Shown here one piece after another: positions 59,277 through 64,000 of a stretch of 64,000 bases of DNA. The DNA comes from CBDIHH01 sp965279095. GTDB lineage: Bacteria; Pseudomonadota; Alphaproteobacteria; Caulobacterales; Caulobacteraceae. The stretch is from contig CBDIHH010000001.1 of the NCBI GenBank assembly GCA_965279095.1, forward strand, positions 1-64,000. The letters run 5' to 3'. How positions within the stretch are numbered: position 1 is the first letter of the stretch; each line of letters starts with the position of its first letter. The translations under genes and the position numbers were made by a program. The notes beneath the pieces were generated by a model. It was not told the DNA's origin and made no database searches. It saw nothing but the letters and a program-made list of their open reading frames with translations.

Positions 59277-61022
59277 GCCTGTTCGGGCTCCACCCGGGCG
59301 AGCTTCCAGCGAATGCGGCCGCCGCGGTCGCCCTGGATCTGGCTGCGCAGCACGACCTGCGCCGTGCGCCTAGCACGTCCTTCGCGCAGGTGCACGGCCG
59401 GCTCGATGGCCACCTCCCGGGCGTCGTTCCTCAGCCACCAGCCGCCGGCGGTGGGGCCCTGGATGAGGATGCTGCGGTGGTCGCGGGCCAGGGACGCCTT
59501 GGCGTCGGGATGCAGCTGGAAGCGGACGCTGAAGGGCAGGTTGCGGTGCGCGCCCGCCGACAGGGGCACGAAGCGGTCCTCGCCGCGCAGCTCTTCCGTG
59601 GCCAGGTCCAGGAACAGCCGGCGCTCGTGGGTCAGGCCGAAGAGGGCGGCCCAGCCGTCGTGCGCCAGCTCAAGCCACACGCCCTCGGCGGTCTCGTGAC
59701 GGCGCACCTCGACGCTGTCGGCGCCCCCATGCAGCCTGGGGCCGAGAGCCTTGGCGCGCAGGCCGCCCAGGGGGGCGCCCGCGGAGGCGTCGGCGAGGCT
59801 GGCGGTGGATCCCGCGGGGGTCAGGCGCAGGGGCTGGGCGCCGTCGGCGCGGGGGCTCCAGCCGGCGTTGGTGATCAGCCGGTCCTTGCCGACCACCACC
59901 TCCAGGGCCAGGGGGTGGGCGCAGGCGGTGACGCTCCACGCCCCCTTGGCCGGGGGGGCGGCGTCGACGATGACATGGAGGGCGCCGCCGATGATCTTCT
60001 CATAGCCCGTGTGGGGCGCCTGGCGCGGGGGCGGGGGCGTCGCCGTCGTCATGGGCGCGGGCCGCCTCGATTTCCTCAGGGTCGCCCTCCTCGCCCCCCT
60101 GGGCGCAGGCCAGTCGCCCGTCGGGGAGGGTGAAGAAGCGCTGGGCCGCGGTCAGCCGGTCGATGGCGCGGGCCAGCTCCTCCGGCGGCTCGCGTCCCAG
60201 CTGAAGCAGGGCGTCGTCCACGGTGAGCAGGTCGAACAGCAGCTGCAGCGCCGCCTCGGGCGCCCGCGTAGCGTGGCCGCCGTCAGGCAGCACCGCCAGG
60301 GGCAGGACCCGCTCCAGCCGCGCCAGTCCCTTGTCGGCCAGCCGCTCCCCCGCCGCTCCCGCCAGGGCCGCGCCGGCCGCGGCGATGGCGCAGGCGCGCT
60401 CGGCTTCTCTGACCAGATCGCGCGGCAGCCCGGCCAGGTGCCGCGCCTGGCGCGCCAGGGACTGGGTCAGGGTCGCCCGCTCGGCGTCTGAGGCGCCGAC
60501 GGCGATGCGTCGCAGGGCGCAGGCGAGGTTGAACACCCGCCGCTCCAGCGCCTCGGGGCTCCAGGCGAAGCCGTTCCAGCGGCCGAACACCCGCTGCCAT
60601 TCCAGGGTCAGCCGCAGGCCCTCGCGCGGGCCGTCGTCCCCGGCGGCGGTGAGGTGATGCATCCAGCCGAACTGGTGCAGCGCCAGGGCGAAACGCCGGC
60701 TGGGGCTGGGCCGGTTCCAGGGATCGCCGCCGGCGCCCATCTCCAGGGTCATGCCGTCCAGGGGCACGACTCCCGCCAGCAGGGCGCGGCCGACGCGGGG
60801 CTTCACGGCCCGGAAATCGCGCGGGGTGGCGCCGAGGCCTTCCGGCCGCGGCCGGGCGAGCAGCATCAGATGGATGGGGGCGCCGTACCATTCGACGAAG
60901 CCTTGCCGGCGCACCGCCGCCCCGGCCGCGCCCGCCCAGGTGGCCAGGGAGCGGGCCCGCAGGGTCAGGCCGGGCAGGGCGCGCGCGAAGGTCGAGGAGG
61001 GGGCGGAAGCCTGGATCGCCAT
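59273..61022 (-). CDS. Heparinase II/III-like protein, one frameshift
   Basis: Two overlapping frames make one protein of about 580 aa. First part, from ATG at 61020-61022: AIQASAPSSTFARALPGLTL, WNRPSPSRRFALALHQFGWM, LGREPPEELARAIDRLTAAQ and RFFTLPDGRLACAQGGEEGD. The frame must then shift in a C/G run near 60020-60050 to reach APHTGYEKIIGGALHVIVDA, DRLITNAGWSPRADGAQPLR and SVRFQLHPDAKASLARDHRS, the C-terminal beta domain of the heparinase II/III-like family. Family members act on uronic-acid polysaccharides; the bacterial chromosomal type is of unknown substrate. It follows rpe by 11 bases and overlaps the dehydratase start by 4, so the three form one operon. Confidence 0.8.
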
Positions 61023-61033
61023 CGGCCGTGCGA

Positions 61034-61690
61034 TCAGGCGGCCTTCAGCGCCCGGATGTTGTCGGCATAGGCGGCTGGCCCGCCCCTGAACACGGCGGTG
61101 CCCGCGACCAGGGCGGTGGCCCCGGCGGCGACGCACAGGGGGGCGGTGGCGGCGGTGACTCCGCCGTCCACCTCGATGATCACCTCGACCCCGGCGGCGT
61201 CGATCATGCCGCGCAGGCGCTCGATCTTGCGCAGCTGGCTGTGCATGAAGCTCTGGCCGCCGAACCCGGGGTTGACCGACATCACCAGCACCAGATCGAT
61301 CTCCTCGATCACCTCCTGGACCACGGCGGCGGAGGTCGCCGGGTTCAAGACCACCCCCGCCTTGGCGCCGAGCTGGCGGATGCGCTGCAGGGTCCGCGAC
61401 AGGTGCGGCCCGGCCTCCGGATGGACGCTGAGGATGTCGGCGCCCGCTTCGCGGAAGGCCTCCAGATAGGGGTCGGCCGGGGCGATCATCAGGTGGACGT
61501 CGAAGGGCGCATCGGTGTGTGGCCGCAGGGCCTTCACCACATCGGGCCCGATGGTGATGTTGGGCACGAAGTGGCCGTCCATGACGTCGATGTGCACCCA
61601 GTCGGCGCCGGCGGCGACGACGCCGGAGACGGCGTCGCCGAGCCGCGCGAAATCCGCGGCGAGGATCGAGGGGGCGATGATCGGGACCAT
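61034..61690 (-). CDS. rpe: Ribulose-phosphate 3-epimerase
   Basis: 218 aa, normal size. It interconverts ribulose 5-phosphate and xylulose 5-phosphate in the pentose phosphate pathway. PIIAPSILAADFARLGDAVS, DWVHIDVMDGHFVPNITIGP (catalytic Asp and metal His), DVHLMIAPADPYLEAFREAG, LVMSVNPGFGGQSFMHSQLR and VIIEVDGGVTAATAPLCVAA are all diagnostic. It heads the operon rpe-heparinase-dehydratase on the minus strand, and a repeat with IS110 copy 2 lies just upstream. Confidence 0.96.
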   Translation of the reverse strand: MVPIIAPSILAADFARLGDAVSGVVAAGADWVHIDVMDGHFVPNITIGPDVVKALRPHTDAPFDVHLMIAPADPYLEAFREAGADILSVHPEAGPHLSRTLQRIRQLGAKAGVVLNPATSAAVVQEVIEEIDLVLVMSVNPGFGGQSFMHSQLRKIERLRGMIDAAGVEVIIEVDGGVTAATAPLCVAAGATALVAGTAVFRGGPAAYADNIRALKAA

Positions 61691-61737
61691 GCTCAGGACT
61701 TAGCCCTGGGGGGCGATGGCGGCAAGGGAGGCGCTTC

Positions 61738-61830
61738 TTATCCTCCCCTGCAGCGAAGACTGCGGGGGAGGGGGACCCCGAAGGGGTGGAGGGGGCGTAG
61801 GGACAAGGCGGCGCGCTAGCGGTTCGCCCC
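61738..61830. repeat. GC-rich palindromic repeat, left half, interrupted by IS110 copy 2
   Basis: TCCTCCCCTGCAGCGAAGAC, GCGGGGGAGGGGGACCCC and AAGGGGTGGAGGGGGCG motifs, ending GGTTCGCCCC next to the CT core of the element. The right half resumes at 62993. Confidence 0.7.
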
Positions 61831-61873
61831 CTTGTCTGTTGAAGCTCTGCTAGACTGAGGCGTCTTCCGGGAC

Positions 61874-62027
61874 GCCCGCCTGACGTTCGCGCGTCAGGCG
61901 GGCTGTCGGGGGAGGGGCCGACGCACCCTGAGCCCGTTTGGGCTGTGACGGAGCAGGGCCGCCGCCGACAATTCCAAGACCCGGATGGTTGCAGGGACGT
62001 GAGGGTCCGAAGCCACAAGGATGGGTC
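61874..62027 (+). ncRNA. Predicted IS110 bridge RNA, copy 2
   Basis: Same sequence and fold as the copy 1 RNA: 12-bp hairpin first, then target loop (guides at 61922-61929 and 61945-61953) and donor loop (guides at 61985-61992 and 62015-62019). The right target guide GTGACGGAG pairs 8 of 9 with the right flank CTCCGTCAT plus one G-T pair; the left guide matches 7 of 8, with the same A/C mismatch as copy 1. Confidence 0.8.
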
Positions 62028-62028
62028 G

Positions 62029-62982
62029 ATGGAACGGGTTGAGAATAGCATGAAGGTCGCCGGCGTCGATGTCGGCAAGCGTCGCCTTGATGTGTCGGTG
62101 CACGGGTTGGAGGGCGACCTTTCGGTGGCCAATACGGCGGCGGGAATCAGCGAGCTGATTGCCTGGCTGCGGGCGCGGGAGGTGGGCCGCGTCGGTATGG
62201 AGGCGACGGGCGGTTACGAGCGGCTGCTGCGCGCGTCGCTTGAGGCGACGGGCTTGGAGGTCGTGGTGCACCAGCCGATCGAGGTGCGCCGCTTTGCCCA
62301 GATGACCCGGCGACGCGCCAAGACCGACAAGCTGGACGCTCGGTTGATCGCGGCGGCCACGACCCAGGTTGAGGCGGTCAAGGCCGCCCAGGACCCGAGG
62401 CTGCTGGAACTGGCGGATATTCTGACCGCCTATGAGCACGCGGCTGATCAGGCGGCCTGCACGAAGACCTTCCTGGAGCAGGTTACCTCAAAGGCTATCG
62501 CCGCCGAAATGCGGACCAAGATCCGCTCGTGGGCGACCCTGAAAGCCAAGCTGGCCCTTCGTCTGGTGCAAAAGATCAAGGCTCACGCCGATCTGCTTGC
62601 CCGCTTCCGGCTGCTCATCTCCCTGCCCGGCGTTGGCCCCATCGTCGCCGCAACCTTGGTGGTGCGTATGCCAGAGCTGGGAACCATGAAGCGGGGCCAG
62701 GCCGCATCCCTAATCGGCGTTGCTCCCTTCGCCAGAGACTCCGGCCAGTGGCAAGGGGTGCGCTTCATCACCGGGGGACGCGCAAGGCCCAGGCGAATGC
62801 TCTACCTCGCTGCCCTACAGGCCAAGCGCTGGGACCCGAACTTCAAGGCCTTCGCGGACGGACTGCTCGGCCGCGGCAAGCCCACAAAAGTCGCCATCGT
62901 CGCCGTCATGCGAAAGCTAATCGAGACTGCCAACCTAATCCTCGCCAGAGGCCAGCCATGGCGAAAGGCCGCCGCCGCTTAA
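62029..62982 (+). CDS. IS110-family recombinase (DEDD transposase), copy 2
   Basis: Protein identical to that of copy 1, with intact DEDD residues (VAGVDVGK; GMEATGGYE; KTDKLDAR) and the C-terminal Ser motif (FARDSGQW), so it is probably active. Its TAA (62980-62982) overlaps the stop of the convergent rsmB frame (TTAA). The start is again the ATG with AAGGA upstream. Confidence 0.93.
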   Translation: MERVENSMKVAGVDVGKRRLDVSVHGLEGDLSVANTAAGISELIAWLRAREVGRVGMEATGGYERLLRASLEATGLEVVVHQPIEVRRFAQMTRRRAKTDKLDARLIAAATTQVEAVKAAQDPRLLELADILTAYEHAADQAACTKTFLEQVTSKAIAAEMRTKIRSWATLKAKLALRLVQKIKAHADLLARFRLLISLPGVGPIVAATLVVRMPELGTMKRGQAASLIGVAPFARDSGQWQGVRFITGGRARPRRMLYLAALQAKRWDPNFKAFADGLLGRGKPTKVAIVAVMRKLIETANLILARGQPWRKAAAA

Positions 62983-64000
62983 CATGGTTGCTCCGTCATC
63001 CCGCTCTTCGGCGGGACGACACCTCCCCCATCCTCTTCGGGATAGGGGAGGATTAGCTCGGCCCGGGCGAACCTGGCGGCGAAGAAGCCGTCGGTCCCGC
63101 CCTCGATGTGGTGGGGCAGGATGCGCAGGGCGCCATTCGGCAGGACGCTGGCGGCGGGCGCGCCGCCCTCGCCGGGGGCGATGGGGACCAGGCGGAACTG
63201 CGGATTGCGGCGCAGGAACGGGCCGACCTGGCCCTCGCCCTCCTCCGGCTCCAGCGAGCAGATGCAGTAGATCAGCCGGCCGCCGGGCTTGACCCGCCGG
63301 GCGGCGGAATCCAGCAGGCGCGACTGCACGCCGGCCAGCTTGCCGATGTCCCCGGGGGCGGCGGCCCACAGCACCTCGGGGTGGCGGCGGAAGGTGCCGG
63401 TGGCGGCGCAGGGGGCGTCGAGCAGGACGGCGTCGAACTGGCGGTCGTCCGCCCAGGTTCCGGCGTCGGCGATGATCACCTCGGCGGCAAGCCCCGTGCG
63501 GGCGAGGTTGTCGCGCACCCGCTCCAGGCGAGCGGCCGAGCGGTCCAGGGCCACCACGGCGGCGCCCGTCGCGGCCAGCTGCAGGGTCTTTCCCCCGGGG
63601 GCGGCGCACAGGTCGAGGGCGGTCTCGCCGGGAAGCAGGCCGAACAGCCGGGCCGGGATGGCGGCGGAGGCGTCCTGCACCCACCACTGCCCCTCGTTGT
63701 AGCCCGGCCAGCCGGCCAGGTCCCCGCGCATGCGGGTGCGCCATGACCCGCCGTCCAGCGGCTCGGCCTCCAGGGTCTCGGCCAGGGCGGCGGCGTCCTC
63801 GCCGGGACGGAAGCTGAGGTCGATGGCCGGCTCCTCGGCGATCTGGTCGGCGATGCCCTGGGCGCCGGCCGGGCCGAAGGCGGAGCGCCAGCGGGCCAGC
63901 AGCCAGTCGGGCGCCAGGTCGCCGTCCGCCTCGGGGGGCGGGGTGCGGGCGAAGCCGCGCAGGATGGCGTTGATCAACCCCTTGAAGTTGCGCGTCTCCT
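62979..64000 (-). CDS. rsmB: 16S rRNA m5C967 methyltransferase RsmB, 5' end outside window
   Basis: C-terminal part of RsmB; the frame is open to base 64000 with ETRNFKGLINAILRGF, so the start lies beyond. SAM-dependent methyltransferase motifs: GETALDLCAAPGGKTLQLAA, VVALDRSAARLERVRDNLAR, FDAVLLDAPCAATGTFRRHP (catalytic-loop Cys) and RLIYCICSLEPEEGEGQV (second catalytic Cys). The natural end would be near DGFFAARFARA, but the frame continues ELILPYPEEDGGGVVPPK through the palindromic repeat and SGMTEQPC to a stop inside the IS110 end, adding about 20 foreign residues. Activity is probably kept, because the core is complete. Confidence 0.92.
   Translation of the reverse strand, partial: ETRNFKGLINAILRGFARTPPPEADGDLAPDWLLARWRSAFGPAGAQGIADQIAEEPAIDLSFRPGEDAAALAETLEAEPLDGGSWRTRMRGDLAGWPGYNEGQWWVQDASAAIPARLFGLLPGETALDLCAAPGGKTLQLAATGAAVVALDRSAARLERVRDNLARTGLAAEVIIADAGTWADDRQFDAVLLDAPCAATGTFRRHPEVLWAAAPGDIGKLAGVQSRLLDSAARRVKPGGRLIYCICSLEPEEGEGQVGPFLRRNPQFRLVPIAPGEGGAPAASVLPNGALRILPHHIEGGTDGFFAARFARAELILPYPEEDGGGVVPPKSGMTEQPC
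62993..63056. repeat. GC-rich palindromic repeat, right half after IS110 copy 2
   Basis: Reads CCGTCATCCCGCTC, TTCGGCGGGACGACACC and TCCCCCATCC...GGATAGGGGAGG. It lies inside the 3' end of the rsmB frame and encodes its extra C-terminal residues. Confidence 0.7.

Larger units (their letters stand above)
61831..62990 (+). mobile_element. IS110-family insertion sequence, copy 2
   Basis: Same length as copy 1 and identical apart from one synonymous base; same orientation, 49,934 bp away. It is bordered by CT at both ends (61831-61832, 62991-62992). The left flank CGCCCC and right flank CCGTCAT equal the copy 1 flanks except for the last base (T for C), which still allows a G-T pair with the RNA guide. 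The right end overlaps the 3' end of the rsmB reading frame. Confidence 0.92.

Noticed and set aside
61023..62132. Upstream extension of the heparinase frame through rpe and into IS110
   Set aside because: It overlaps rpe in another frame and part of the bridge RNA region; homology begins only after 61022.

Overview
The window is very GC-rich and densely coded, with GTG and TTG starts common. Gene content points to the Alphaproteobacteria, order Caulobacterales (Caulobacter/Phenylobacterium-like). The strongest markers are a DivL-type tyrosine kinase, a 180-kDa NAD-glutamate dehydrogenase of the GdhZ type, the rimP-nusA-ylxR order and many GC-rich palindromic intergenic repeats. This placement rests on gene recognition, not on a database search.

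Layout. 1-3.5 kb (minus strand): rimP, nusA and a DUF448/L7Ae protein, then a small zinc metallopeptidase; all carry many single-base frameshifts that look like consensus error. 3.5-11.8 kb: an uncharacterised protein, divL, a YibQ-type deacetylase, rppH, small membrane and secreted proteins, rlmN, a DUF350 protein and a trypsin-like protease. 11.9-13.1 kb: an IS110-family element. 13.1-22.4 kb: housekeeping genes (M16 peptidase, ligase-associated exonuclease, UbiH-like hydroxylase, DUF971, Trm112-like, Lon-N, CnoX-like and YbaK-like proteins), ending at tRNA-Gly(GCC). 22.5-27.6 kb: a visibly less GC-rich accessory stretch with a BLUF photoreceptor, a probable type I-secreted RTX protein with a seven-unit N-terminal repeat, and an orphan gene.

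28.2-34.3 kb: a complete yjfIJKLMC-like cluster (DUF2170, PspA/IM30, DUF2491, DUF350, DUF1190 lipoprotein, glutathionylspermidine-synthase-like ATP-grasp) in two divergent arms. It is bracketed by an intact DHA2 transporter gene and a decayed copy of that gene's 3' part. 34.5-40.1 kb: TonB-dependent receptor, N-acyl-D-amino-acid deacylase-like amidohydrolase and MFS transporter, probably one uptake and catabolism unit. 40.2-46.9 kb: ParB-like protein, DUF4010/MgtC membrane protein, transglutaminase, ParA-like ATPase, outer-membrane barrel and AI-2E family permease. 47.2-64 kb: gdhZ, aspartic protease, purH, an MHYT-GGDEF-EAL protein, a FlaA1/CapD-type dehydratase, heparinase, rpe, a second IS110 copy and the 3' part of rsmB.

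The most interesting finding is that both IS110 copies carry, just upstream of the recombinase gene, a sequence that folds and matches as a bridge RNA. It has a 12-bp 5' hairpin, a target loop whose two guides match the flanking DNA around a CT core, and a donor loop whose guides match the two ends of the element. Both insertions lie at the same site in a GC-rich palindromic repeat family, in the same orientation and 49,934 bp apart. At the second one the rsmB reading frame runs through the repeat into the end of the element.
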